Assembly (NCBI GenBank): GCA_946902875.1
Contig: OX336348.1
Coordinates: forward strand, 16,207,741 to 16,271,740
Source: Nematopogon swammerdamellus
Lineage: Eukaryota > Arthropoda > Insecta > Lepidoptera > Adelidae
DNA length: 64,000 nucleotides
Direction of reading: 5' to 3'
The notes beneath the pieces are model-generated. The model worked only from the letters and a program-made list of their open reading frames with translations. It was not told the origin of the DNA and did not search any database. Position numbers and translations under genes: made by a program. Of the stretch, positions 52,243 to 62,768 are shown one piece after another (positions within the stretch are counted from its first letter, which is position 1; every line of letters begins with the position of its first letter).

Positions 52243-52815
52243 ATGGCTCCACCAGTTAAGGGTAATCCCGCCCGCATTCGCGTTTTAGAAGCAAAAAGAC
52301 AATCTTTATTTAGAGTGGTTCAGAAATGCTACGACCTGAGTAAGAACGAGGATCCGGAACATATTCCTTTATTTTTAGCCAGCTTAGAATCACTCGAAGA
52401 TACAAGAGGAAAGTTCTCTCAGGTGGTGGAAGATCTGAATTATGAGTGCATTCTGCAGAGCGATGAGTTTGCACCTGATTTTAACGCGCTCGAAGTATTT
52501 AATGATCTTTACTGCGAAATTAGGTCTAAGGAGAGGCAGATTCGAGACAAGAAGAACGTAAGTAAACGCGACGCATCCGCTGCTGTGTCCTCTCCTACAC
52601 GGGTTTACCCAAAAGTGGAGCTTCCTCCGCTTCGAATTCAGACGTTTAACGGTGAGCCTAACAAGTGGAGCGTCTTTTTCGAAAATTTTAAATCGTTCAT
52701 CCACGAGAACGCGAACCTTTCTGACGCGCAGAAAGTTCAGTATTTAATCGGACATTTATCGCAAAAGGCGCTATCGGTATGCGCCGGAATTACACCAACC
52801 GCTGAAAATTCATAA
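52243..52815 (+). pseudogene. gag: Gag N-terminal half, BEL/Pao type
   Basis: MAPPVKGNPARIRVLEAKRQ from an ATG with good context, a helical region with SLEDTRGKFSQVVEDLN, a Lys/Arg-rich segment, then VELPPLRIQTFNGEPNKWSV and FFENFKSFIHEN, the conserved start of the BEL/Pao capsid region (x-LP-x-F-x-G-x-x-x-x-W). The frame is stopped at LSVCAGITPTAENS, where a deletion joins it to RT sequence. The zinc-knuckle part and protease are missing. A TATATAAAC box and TCAGTTT start-like motif (52199, 52219) lie just upstream. Confidence 0.85.
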
Positions 52816-53706
52816 CCTGCGAATTGTTCATGACGCTGCTTCCAAGTCACATGGCGTCAGTTTAAATTCCTCACTTTTATCGGGACCGGATATGCTGCAG
52901 TTGTTGCTAGGCATTCTATTTCGTTTCTCGCGCGACGAAACCGGCCGCTATAAGGTTCAGCTACCTTTCAGCGCTGACCCGCATACCGAGCTGGGTAATT
53001 CTGAACGAATCGCTCGACGTCGGTTTATAAGTTTAGAAAAACGACTTGATAGTCACGCCGCACTTAGAAAAGGTTATAATACTACAATCCGCGAATACCT
53101 AGACAAAGGGTTTCTTTCCCCTGTGAACGAAGCGCAGGTGGAAGAAAATAACTTCTTTATGCCTCATCATGCTGTTTACCGCGAAGACAAGGCTACCTCG
53201 AAAATTAGAGTAGTGATTGATGCGAGCTGCAAATCCTCAAGTGGAAAGTCAATCAATGATATATTGCACAGGATGAGAAGGACAGATATCCACTCGCCTT
53301 CTCTTTCTTGCGGAACTTATACATGGATGATTTTATCGGCTCAGTTGAATCGGAAGAACGATCTAAAGAGGTGTACGGCCAGTTGGTCGACATGTTCCGC
53401 GCCGGAGGATTTAATTTAACTAAGTGGGTAACCAATTCCTCCGAAGTCAATGACTTTATTCCACAAGCACACCGCGTATCACAAGTGATAGATTTTGACG
53501 CTGACGCTCAAACAAAAATCGTAGGGCTTCGGTGGAAACCTGCCGACGACTATTTATTTTTAACCGCGAATATAGATAACTTACCGACCGATGCATGCAC
53601 GAAGCGCATCATTCTGTCGACCGCCGCCAAGTATTATGATCCGCTCGGATTAATTAGACCGATTATAGCTTATTTAAAGCTTCTAGTGCAAGACTGCTGG
53701 AAATGA
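52816..53706 (+). pseudogene. pol: BEL/Pao reverse transcriptase, rearranged
   Basis: Three pieces in unusual order. 52816-52925 reads LRIVHDAASKSHGVSLNSSL then SGPDMLQLLLGILFRF, an RT palm approach. Then comes RYKVQLPF ... FFMPHHAVYREDK ... IRVVIDASCKSSSGKSINDI, which is the region that should precede and then repeat the same motif. After a further deletion 53308-53706 carries the catalytic LYMDDFIGS and the SAAKYYDPLGLIRP stretch that follows RT in BEL elements. So the RT palm approach occurs twice, from two different BEL sequences. Frame breaks lie near 53270-53310. Inactive. Confidence 0.85.
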
Positions 53707-54099
53707 AACCTCGGATGGGACGAGCCCGTACCTAATCAAATAAAAAAGCGATGGTTCGAATTTCAAGAGGAATTTGACTTCCTGGAGAAAATAAAAATAC
53801 CGCGGCACGTAGGTACATCTAATGATACCTATTTACTGCTCGTTGGGTTCGCAGATAGCAGCGAAAAATGTTACGGGGCTTCGATTTACTTATGAGCTAG
53901 TTCCGACGCTAGCTCACCCGCACAAACCGCACTTTTATGCTCCAAAAGTAAGCTGGCGCCTCTGTCAAACAAATCAATACCGCGACTCGAACTCTGTGCG
54001 TGTCTCCTGCTGGCCAAGCTCTTCAAAGCGGTCACAGAGATATTACGTACACGCTGTACAATAAGTGAAACATTCGCTTTTACAGACTCCGAGATTTGT
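53707..54099 (+). pseudogene. BEL/Pao RNase H region, decayed
   Basis: Short frames with stops between the RT end and integrase. The RNase H region should lie here (SRLELCACLLLAKL-like words across frames near 53980-54030). Not readable as one protein. Confidence 0.5.
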
Positions 54100-55863
54100 T
54101 TGGCTTACATAAATTCGCCCTCATACCGCTGGCAAACTTTTGTCGCCAATCGCACAGCTGTGATACAGAATATTTTACATGCAAAGCACTTGAATCATGT
54201 AGCTAGCGGTGACAACCCTAGCGACATTATTTCGCGACCAGTGACTCTTCGAAAATTACTCGGAAACGATTTATGGTTCTATGGACCCCCGTGGGTCAAT
54301 TTAACAATTCCTGAATGGAAAATTAAAATATTCGTCGTACCCGATCAGATTACGGATGTCCCCGAAGCAAAAAATATAACTTTGCAAACGAGCGAAGTGC
54401 AACCGCACCCATTCCAGTCACTAGCGAATCGAGTCTCTACATGGTCCAAGTACCTACGCTCGATGGTGTACGCGCTGCGCTTCACTAAAAAGATATCCTC
54501 GCGAGGCAACATAACACCTGCCGATTTGGAATCCGCGGAATCAGTTGTAATTGAATTTGTTCAACAAACTCATTTTGAGGACGAAATAAAGCAACTACAA
54601 AAGGGAAAAGAGTGCTCACCGCGATTAAGAAAATTACATCCGTTTCTGGATAACGAAATCCTCAGAGTCGGTGGACGACTTTCAAATGCGAACATTGACT
54701 TTTGTCAAAAACATCCAATCGTTTTACCGCAGAAAGATCGAATTGTTGAACTGATAATTGATCATTTTCACGTCCAAAATTTACACACCGGACCTACCCT
54801 GCTTCTAGCATTGCTGCGACAGAAATTTTGGATTTTATCCGCAAGGAGTATTGTCCGACAACGGACTCAGAAATGTAACACCTGTTTTAGATGTAGACCG
54901 CGTCATACAGAACCGCTTATGGGGGAACAACCCCACCACCGCGTAAATGAGCAAATAAAAGCATTTTGGAATTCTGGAGTAGACTACGCAGGTCCACTCT
55001 ATGTAACTCCCAGACGAGGCCGAGGCATAAAAAGCCATAAGGCATACATATGTTTATTCATATGTCTCGCTACAAAGGCGATACATATTGAGTTAGTTTC
55101 AGATCTAACCACTGACATGTTTTTAGCTGCGTTTAAAAGATTTATTTCAAGACAAGGACCGGTTGCGGTCATTCATTCGGACGGAGGCACCGACTTCCTG
55201 GGTGCCAGGGGTAGACTGGATGAAATTTATGCACTTATTTCGTCGAGAACCTTTGACGATGAAATGACACGCGGACTCGCCGTACACCGCATCAGGTTTA
55301 AGACTATGCCGCCATACAGCCCTCACATGTCAGGAGTTTGAGAAAGTCAGGTCAAATGTATAAAGACGCATCTATACCGCGTGATAGGATCCCAAACATT
55401 GACATATGAGGAACTCAACACGGTGTTGATTCAGATTGAAGCCCTGCTTAATAGCCGGCCTCTAACCGTGCTAAGTTCAGACCCCTCTGATATTTCATTT
55501 CTGAGCCCTGCTCACTTTTTACATAATGTTCCACTTACACACCTCTCAGCCGAAGACTTTACATCGACGGAGTTAACTCACGTCTCCTGGCGTGATCTGC
55601 TAGACAAGTTGGTTCAGTCGTACTGGAATCTATGGCGTCTCGAGTATCTGAACACACTTCAATCCAGGGAGAAGTGGAACACCTCTAGCAGACCTATACA
55701 AATAGGATACGTCGTCCTCATTCGAGAGGACAACGTGCCACCGTTGCGATGGCCTTTAGGCATCGTTGAAGAGGTTCATCCCGGTAGTGACAATATTATT
55801 CTGCAACCGGTAGGTACAAACGTCCGGTTGTTCGAGTCTGCACTCTGCCGACACAATAGGTAG
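54100..55863 (+). pseudogene. BEL/Pao integrase with one internal stop
   Basis: 54100-55341 has the link region (HVASGDNPSDIISRP), the zinc-binding part (DHFHVQNLHTGPTLLLALLR and KCNTCFRCRP) and the catalytic core (SGVDYAGPLYV with D, IHSDGGTDFLGA with D). A TGA at 55339 stands where related proteins have Trp before a Glu (GVWE context), so the third catalytic Glu lies just past the stop. 55381-55863 gives the C-terminal part (EELNTVLIQIEALLNSRPLT, FLSPAHFL, and an Arg/Trp-rich end). Integrase inserts the DNA copy; this one would be cut short. Confidence 0.9.
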
Positions 55864-56023
55864 AGCTTATTACGTAATAGCAAGTCGCTAGTATTTAATT
55901 TCTTTCTTTCTTATATTAATTTACCTCTCGATTTTATTAGATTTAAGCTCTTATTCTAGTTATTGTTGAATTTCTTTCATTTAGATGTTGAAGATATCAC
56001 ATATCTTCAAGACGGGGAGAATA

Positions 56024-56470
56024 TGGTTGAGCCATTTCATTCTGTTTGTCTATTTTCAAATTTAAATAAAAATAAACGATATTTGACATATTATATTTTA
56101 TTCACACAAACGTCACTCCTCACCTCGCTGACATTACACTATCCTTCCCTTTTTCGTCGCCTCGATAAGAAAGAAAGCAAGATGAAGGAAGAAAATTAAT
56201 AGACTTTTACAAGAAAATGAGTGTCGAATTGGAACTCTCCAAGTTCAGATGATTTCCATGAACTTTTCCACGTTATTAAAAGAAGACCGCGGCCGTGAGT
56301 GAAACGTGAAGAGTAATTGTGTGCTCGAACTGTGAACAATTTTGCAAGTCCGAAAATCCATTAAGTTTTGTGATATTCTGAGAGGAGTCTACAGGAGCAG
56401 CGCCTATAGTCCCGTTGCTCCACCTGCTGTCGAAGGCACCGAGGTCAGATTTCCTTAAGTTTTCCCACCA
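56024..56470 (+). repeat. 3' LTR of the BEL/Pao element
   Basis: Same ends as the 5' LTR, with a TTAAG variant near the end. A purine stretch AGACGGGGAGAATA precedes it (56010-56023) as polypurine tract. Confidence 0.93.
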
Positions 56471-57049
56471 TCAATTAAAATGCAAGCCATGTGAATGTTA
56501 CTTTATAAATAAAATTTCGTTACATATTTAGAGTTTCGTTACAAAAATTTCGTTAGTGTTTCGTTATGGGACAAAGTTGGTGAAAATGACTCATATAGCC
56601 ACTCAACTAATAAATAATCATGTACATTATAATATATAATCTCTAATTGAAATAAACATTTCTTTTTTCCTTTTTCCACATAAATATATCGTCTTCATAA
56701 AGCAGTACAATTAAATCATGTCAATTTAATAAGGTATGTATTTAAAAAAATAAAAAATAAATATTAAAATCTTATAACAAAAATAAAAAAAAGCAATAAA
56801 ACATTCAATATTCAAATTTAAATAGTCACACGGTTATAAAATCAATTAAATAGAATAGTCAATATTTTACAATACAATAAAAATTTTAAAACAGTTTTAA
56901 CACTCTCAATAAAAAGATGTAAATTTCAGGTCAATCAGTAAAACATTCAAAATCAAAATAAACAGTAGAATTCAATAATCAGTTCATTAGATAATCAAAT
57001 TAGTATGTACATTGCAGAAATTAGTCAATCTTAAGAATTGTATGTATGT

Positions 57050-57195
57050 ATATATTCTTTATTGAACACCAATTTATAAAATTAGGTACAACAGGCGAGC
57101 TTAATGCCGCGAGGCATTCTATTCTAACTATCCTTTGGGATGTGGGAGAAGTACACGCAGGCGAACAAGAATAGTTTGTGGCAATGTGTTAGACT
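57050..57195 (-). mobile_element. LINE 3'-end fragment (minus strand)
   Basis: TTCTTTATTGAACACC, GTACAACAGGCGAGCTTAATG and CTTTGGGATGTGGGAG parallel 11310-11420. Confidence 0.5.
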
Positions 57196-58235
57196 GTAAA
57201 GAAATATGTATGATAAACTACATTATGAATACTACATAAATACTTTAATAAGCATATATAATGCATATAATAAACTTACTTATTGTGCATTGTATAACTT
57301 ACTTATATACTTATAAACTTACTTATATGTACATTAAGGTGATGTTAGACTGCGTCTGACTCGAATTTCAAGAAGAATGCCGGCAATATTACTTACCTGA
57401 CAGATTCAGTTTTAATATATGTAAAACTTCATCTATCAGCGCAGATCGAAGGCTTTTTGAAAACACGATTTGATTAACTTCGCTCGATAGAAAAAAATCA
57501 TGAACATGGCTCTGAATTTCGTTTTGAAAACGTATTTAAGGCAACGTGACCAAATCAGGGCTTTGGAAAAAATATATTTTATTCGTTTAATGAATATCTA
57601 GATTGAAGGCTTTTTATTTTTTTGTTTAGATTCGTAGTTTTGGAATAAAAAAATAAAAATCAAATTGTCGCTTACGCTAAATATTCCGAGCAGCGTGACT
57701 GCGCTTTATCCTACTCCAACCTACGAAAGCGGCGTCTCGCTATCTTGCCGGAGTTGCCGGTCGCCCGACACGCCCCAGTCAGCGAATTAGAGTATGATTT
57801 AGTATAGCGCGGCATTATTAGAAGATTTCTGGTAGCTGGTACTGGTGGGCGAGGGTCTAAGGAGCTATTAGCAAAAACTAATTTTCCACGGAGACTTCTA
57901 CTTTCGGATATTTTTTTTTATAAAGAAATGTTTTTCAACTTTGTCACACTCACTCGCTTGCTGTACACATACGCCCCCTTACTACTGCTTCATGTGACAA
58001 GGTACCACTTTTTGATCCATTTTCTCCGGGTGAGGGGGAGCAGTGAATATGTTGGGGGAGGGGGGGAGCACTGTCCCTGAAAGAAACACATTGGAAGTCG
58101 AGCCCCCTTTTCCAAAAAAAATCACAGATTTCGTGTCTTACACGACTATCGAGCACACTGAAAATGAATCTACGGAATTCAAAAAAATATTGTCGCTGAG
58201 CGACACGAGAAAGTCGGGATAAGGAAAAGGTTAGT
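57196..58235. other. Intergenic sequence, no supported gene
   Basis: AT-rich with a CpG-richer patch at 57690-57790. The 112-codon minus-strand frame (57950-58288) shows no domain. Confidence 0.35.
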
Positions 58236-58445
58236 TGGGTTCTGATGATGGAGCCGGAATGAAGCCATAGAACTCCTAAACCACACATGATAAATCGACC
58301 GTGTTTGGGCTCGTTGGATTTGTCTTCGCAAGTACTCTAGTCATCTGTTATTTCCAAGGTCCTGATGATGGAGCCGGAAGGAAGCCATAGGAACTCCTAA
58401 ACTACACATGATAAATCCACCATATTTGGGCTCGTTGGATATATC
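58236..58445 (+). repeat. Diverged relative of the 130-bp satellite (two units)
   Basis: CTGATGATGGAGCCGGAA, GAAGCCATAG(G)AACTCCTAAAC and TTTGGGCTCGTTGGAT recur ~126 bp apart. The CTGATGATGGAG and TTTGGGCTC words sit at the same unit positions as in the 13.7-, 46- and 48-kb arrays. Confidence 0.65.
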
Positions 58446-58481
58446 ATATCTTCACAACTCTCCGAGATATATATACTAGCG

Positions 58482-58865
58482 GCGGGTGGCCGAGTGGTTT
58501 GGGCATCGGCTTCTCATGCGAGAGGTCCCATGTTCGAATCCAGCCGGCGTGTACCAATGAGTTTTTTCTGACGAAAAAATTTACGTGCATACCTACACCT
58601 GCTGCTTCACCGTTCGGAACCGGTCCCTTCCCTTGCGCCTTACTAGGTGGTAGGCTCAAATTGTAGCCGACTGGGTTGGTACCACCGTACTGGATGTAAG
58701 ATGGCAGCATAGCAGCCTCGACTGTGTTCTCCTCTAGTCCAGTAAAGCCAGCAATCCAGGGAAGTCTCCGGTGTGGCACCTACCTTCTCGGAGGTGATAT
58801 TGGCTGGTCGGAGCATGCGCTTTGGCCCCTCCGACTCAGCCACCCATACCGGATTACATAAAAAA
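58482..58865 (+). mobile_element. SINE with tRNA-like head
   Basis: Head with GTGGCCGAGTGGTTTGGGC (perfect A box TGGCCGAGTGG), CTTCTCATGCGAGAG (anticodon-arm-like) and GTTCGAATCCAGCCGGC (B box), in the style of tRNA-Ser/Leu. Body with GGTCCCTTCCCTT, CTTACTAGGTGGTAGG and GGGTTGGTACCACCG, shared with the 5S-headed SINE at 5905. Then a different 3' part (GGCCCCTCCGACTCAGCC) and an A-run at 58859. Confidence 0.75.
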
Positions 58866-58929
58866 AATATAAGGGGATCGCACTTTTTCGTGGGGTCTAT
58901 AATAGGAACGAACGAAAAGACATTTTCAA

Positions 58930-59075
58930 TGTCAAAATCTCCTGAGCCGAGCGGCGGCGGCGCGGAGCGGGCGGCGCGGCGGCTCGGCCGGAGGCGGCGG
59001 CGGTCCGGGCGCGGAGCAGCGGTCGGCGCGGTGGCTCGCGGCCGCGACGGAGCAGCGCGGCGCACAGTGGGTCAA
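58930..59075. other. Very CpG-rich low-complexity island
   Basis: GGCGGC/GCGGAGC words. Arg/Gly/Ala-rich frames in both strands are composition effects. Confidence 0.5.
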
Positions 59076-59414
59076 CCAACGTAGCAACTGAAAATTACTA
59101 TAATTTTTTTTTCCATGACGGAATTATATTTCCTTCATTTGATCATGATTGATTACAGATGAATGAGTTATGAGAAGAAAATCTATTGAAATGGTGTTTT
59201 TGGCAAGACTTGGCAGCTGATTTTTTGCTTACAATATTAATTGCACAATTAGCCCATATTAAAATGTAGACGGCACCTCGCGGAGATTGCATTCAAATAT
59301 CCCGCTATACATTCATAATTTTTTTTTTTTTCAATATTTGGTCAAGTTCAAATTTGCATGATTATTGTTACTTAAACAAGCTACAAAAAACAAAACAAAA
59401 TATTTTTAAAATAA

Positions 59415-59695
59415 ATATATAAGGTCTTTCAAAATTAGTTAATAGTACGCTAAGGGTTCTGTATCATATAGGGAGTAAAACCTATATAAAAAATTGATTG
59501 ATTTTGTGGTTGATTTTTATAGCCTAATCGATTCAGTTTCATAACAGTAACAAAAAAGTCTTCATTACCATTATGATGTAACACGTGTAAGTAGGTAAAA
59601 AACTCTAATTATTTTTATTCTATCTTTTTTGTTCCTGGAATGAAAATGAAACTATTAGGAAATAATTGTTTTTACATTTTACATAAAAAAAAAAT
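59415..59695. mobile_element. Truncated second copy of the 1388-1890 MITE
   Basis: ATATATAAGGTCTTTCAAAA and TTAGTTAATAGTACGCTAAG match the left end of the first copy, as do the interior words GTTGATTTTTATAGCC and GATGTAACACGTGTAAGT. An interior deletion (about 60 bp) and loss of the right end set it apart. Confidence 0.85.
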
Positions 59696-59944
59696 TGTTA
59701 TCATCAGCAAGCATTTTTTGGAAGTGCTTGTCTGTCTGTTTTCCCCAATTGCATTGGTGCGACGTCAGCTAACAGTTTCTTTACTTCATTTGATTTGATC
59801 ACATGTTTATTATTTAACATTTTTTACTTTTAGTGCAGTATTTTACTTAGTTAGGTATATATTTGATTTATTTTAATGAGAATTAAATAAGTGCAAACCT
59901 ATGTAAAAGTGTTGTTACTAGTCGATATTAGCAGATATGTACAT

Positions 59945-60165
59945 AGAATAGAAGAATAGAATAGAATAGAATAACGTTTATTTCCTCTTCACATCAGTAA
60001 TACAGATCATTATACACATGGGCTTGGGCTTATAGTTAATTAATTCATATGTTATGTTTCTCTGTGCATTACCTTAGTGTAGTGTAGTAGGTACTTCATT
60101 GAATATAAAGGCATTGTTGCGGCTGGCATTACGACATTTATTCAATGAAGAATAAATAGAGATGA
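59945..60165 (-). mobile_element. LINE 3'-end fragment (minus strand)
   Basis: (AATAG)n tail then AACGTTTATTTCCTCTTCAC. Same pattern as the other LINE tails. Confidence 0.5.
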
Positions 60166-60843
60166 AGGCTGATATACACATACACGTCTAGAACGTCGAT
60201 CGGAGCAGTCGTGTACGTCGTATATCGTCCGCAACGCCAACTGTCCCTCTCGTACCTGTACGCGAGCCTGAGGAAGCTACGAGCGAGAGAGCGCTCGCTC
60301 GCGCTGCGCTGCTGTCGCGTGAGTCCCCACCAGCTTTCATCTATCACCACTACATCCACATCTACACGGACTGGAGGAGTAGGAGGGAAGCGGCGCGGTG
60401 AGACTGAGGAGCGCGGGCCGTTCAGCGAGCGAGCGAGCGGAGCCGTGCGTGTCAGCCCGAGCCGAGGCCCGAGCGCAGTCAGTCAGTTCAGTACCTACTA
60501 CCATCGATGCGCACACTACCTACCACAGAACACCTGCTACCTACTAATTAGCCAGCCGACCGGCCCGTCTACGCGGCACTGGGACACTGCGACAAAGACG
60601 AGACGACGCAACGTTGACGCTCGGCGCTCCGACGACATCATATAGCTGTCAATTTATATACATAACTACTCATAATATTCTTGCATGCATATTTATTATT
60701 TTATTTATTCACTTACTTATTTATTTTTCTGCTAACTTACGTAAACTTGAACGTACCTTTCTGCTTTGCACGTATAGCTGTTTCGCCTTTGTGACTTTTT
60801 GCCTGGGTTTGCGCTGTGGCCTGTTGCTGTTGTACTAGCCAAC

Positions 60844-62090
60844 ATGAATGACTGCATGGCATGTTCGAAGTGCTTATCTGGAGAGGAGACAATTAATTGC
60901 AGCGTCTGCAGGCAGTCATATCACCTGGATTGTGTTCGTTTACCGGGACGCCGTACGAAATCCTCTTTGAAGGCAGCGAAGGAGGAGTGGAGGTGCCCGG
61001 AGTGCGTAGGCAACTCGCGAGTGCACGCCGGCAATTACAACGCTCAGAGCCCAAGTCAGAAGGCCCTGCGTGTGCAGTCGGCGGCGGCGGCGGCAACGGC
61101 GGCAGCGGCGGCGGCAGCAGCGACAGCGGCAGCGTCTACGCCTTACAATACGCCCTCCTCTTCACCCATCTGTAGCCCCAAGAAGAACACGGAGGAGACG
61201 ATGGATGCATCTGGCGCAGGACTTGAGGAGCGAGCCATCGTGCAGTCATCACGTGACCCAGCCGGGGCCGACAAAGCTCGCAGCGAGAGTGTTCCTGAGA
61301 TGTTTTACGAACTTATAAAGTCCGAAATGGGTAAAATAGCGCAAGAGCAGCGTGAAACAGTGCAGGGACTGAAACTCGAAATCGAAAGACTGGCCAAGGT
61401 AAGAACGAGGAACTCACCAAATCGTTGGATTTTCTGCACAGCGAACACGACGCGACAAAGAAGACGATATCAGTGCTGGAATCCCGTTCCAACCTTCTTG
61501 TGGTAGATAATGGAAATTTAAAGCAGGTTATTGACTCGCAGTCTGCCACGATAGCATCAATGAAAACACAGCTCGACGAAGGTGAGCAGCGTGCTAGAGA
61601 AAAAAATTTAGAAATATTCGGCATTCCTGAAAGGAATGCTGAATTATTGCCTGGGCTAGTAGTCGAATTAGCAAATAAAGCAGGACTGAGCATCACTAAG
61701 GATGACATTGAGTTTGTCACTCGCGTCGCACCGCGCCCTGGCACGGCGGCGGCGGGGGCCGGCAGACCCAAGCCGGTTGTTGCCAGGTTCTATAATAGAA
61801 CGATAAAGGAGGACCTGCTGAGAGCCGTGCGCAAACGGCGAGGCGTGACCACGCAGGACCTGGGCTTGCCAGGCGACAAACAACAGATTTACATAAATGA
61901 CCATCTGACGCCGACTAACAAGCAGTTATTTGCGAAGTCCCGAGCTGCATGTAAAGACCTGGGGTTCCGATACTGCTGGACCGCGTACACAAAGATATAC
62001 GTCCGCAAATCCGACCAATCCCCAGCTGTACGCATAAGAAACGAGACGGACATCGCTCGCTTGTCGAAGTCGACCTCCGCACAAACATAA
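60844..62090 (+). pseudogene. LINE ORF1 protein with N-terminal PHD finger and coiled coil (single frameshift)
   Basis: ATG at 60844. A complete PHD-type zinc finger: C7-x2-C10-x8-C19-x2-C22-x4-H27-x2-C30-x20-C51-x2-C54. Then a Gln/Ala-rich link with an alanine run, a charged coil (GKIAQEQRETVQGLKLEIER) and a frameshift near 61400. The second frame (to 62090) continues with the coil, REKNLEIFGIPERN, DDIEFVTRVAPRPG, KPVVARFYNRTIKEDLLRAV, IYINDHLTPTNKQLF and FRYCWTAYTKIYVRKSDQSP, the conserved ORF1 C-terminal domain of CR1/Kiri/Daphne-type LINEs. ORF1 proteins bind element RNA; PHD fingers may read histone tails. A one-base shift is the only break I see. Confidence 0.85.
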
Positions 62091-62768
62091 TTCTTAAATT
62101 GTTCTTGTTTTCTGCATTGCTATTGTTTACACTGATTTTGCTGAATCTCGTGCTAACTACATTAATGAAATTTTTCATCAAATCAGACTGCATTATTACA
62201 TTTAATATTAAAGGTATCATAATACTCTCACATCAATTCACCCTACAAATAGCTCAATCACAACATCTCACAAACATCCACACGCTACACTTTCAACATT
62301 ACAAGCATTCAGTACATAATATCTACACATCACACATACACAATCGCAAGTTCATACTCACACAGCACATGCGTTTCTATACATTTTGTCATACTTACAA
62401 GCATTCCAAATACAATCGTACTTTGCACATACACTTTCATAATATGAACTTATGCACAGAGAAATCACATTCAAACACACACACACGTCCTCAACGCAAC
62501 CGGGATCAAACATATACTTATATTCATCACTACATACATAAACATGTCAAACTATTATTTCTTGTTTTAATATCTATCACTATAAGGACTACAACAGTTA
62601 ATGCTGGTTCGTTGCTGACATATTGTCTGTCTGTGGCCTTTACTCCGGTATTAAATAATATAAAGGTATATGATCCTATATCTAATGCTAAGTTTAGTAA
62701 GTACCTAGAACGATATTACCAATATTACTCTTGTGTTTTTCTAGTTTTAACTATATTTGATTGTATCA
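62091..62768 (+). other. Spacer between LINE ORF1 and ORF2
   Basis: AT-rich, with CACATAC-type words. The 225-codon frame is rich in His, Thr, Ile and Tyr with no conserved part, so I do not call it a gene. Confidence 0.5.

Larger units (their letters stand above)
51226..56470 (+). mobile_element. BEL/Pao-type LTR retrotransposon, complete ends, decayed interior
   Basis: LTRs of 444 bp (51226-51669) and 447 bp (56024-56470) begin TGGT and end ACCA. I count about nine substitutions and one small indel, roughly 2%, so it is clearly older than the gypsy element. Flanks TCCAT and TCAAT may be a mutated 5-bp target duplication. The interior is far shorter than a full BEL element. Confidence 0.93.
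46957..56594. mobile_element. Candidate large DNA transposon bounded by identical 26-bp inverted ends
   Basis: ATGAGTCATTTTCACCAACT plus TTGTCC (46957-46982) is the exact reverse complement of 56569-56594. Outer bases do not give a clear target duplication. Inside are a helicase remnant, satellites, a palindrome, a TTTCGTTAC-rich region and a BEL element. Whether the ends belong to one transposon or to two small relatives cannot be decided by eye. Confidence 0.45.

Noticed and set aside
58484..58555. Functional tRNA-Ser/Leu gene
   Set aside because: Good A and B boxes but the acceptor and variable arms do not fold properly, and a SINE body with an A-tail follows.
58444..59084. Frames of 103-140 codons around the SINE and CpG island
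   Set aside because: Overlap a SINE or low-complexity CpG-rich DNA in both strands; no domain.
60138..60645. 144-codon plus-strand frame in the LINE 5' UTR
   Set aside because: CpG-rich 5' UTR with Arg/Ser bias; the real ORF1 starts at 60844.
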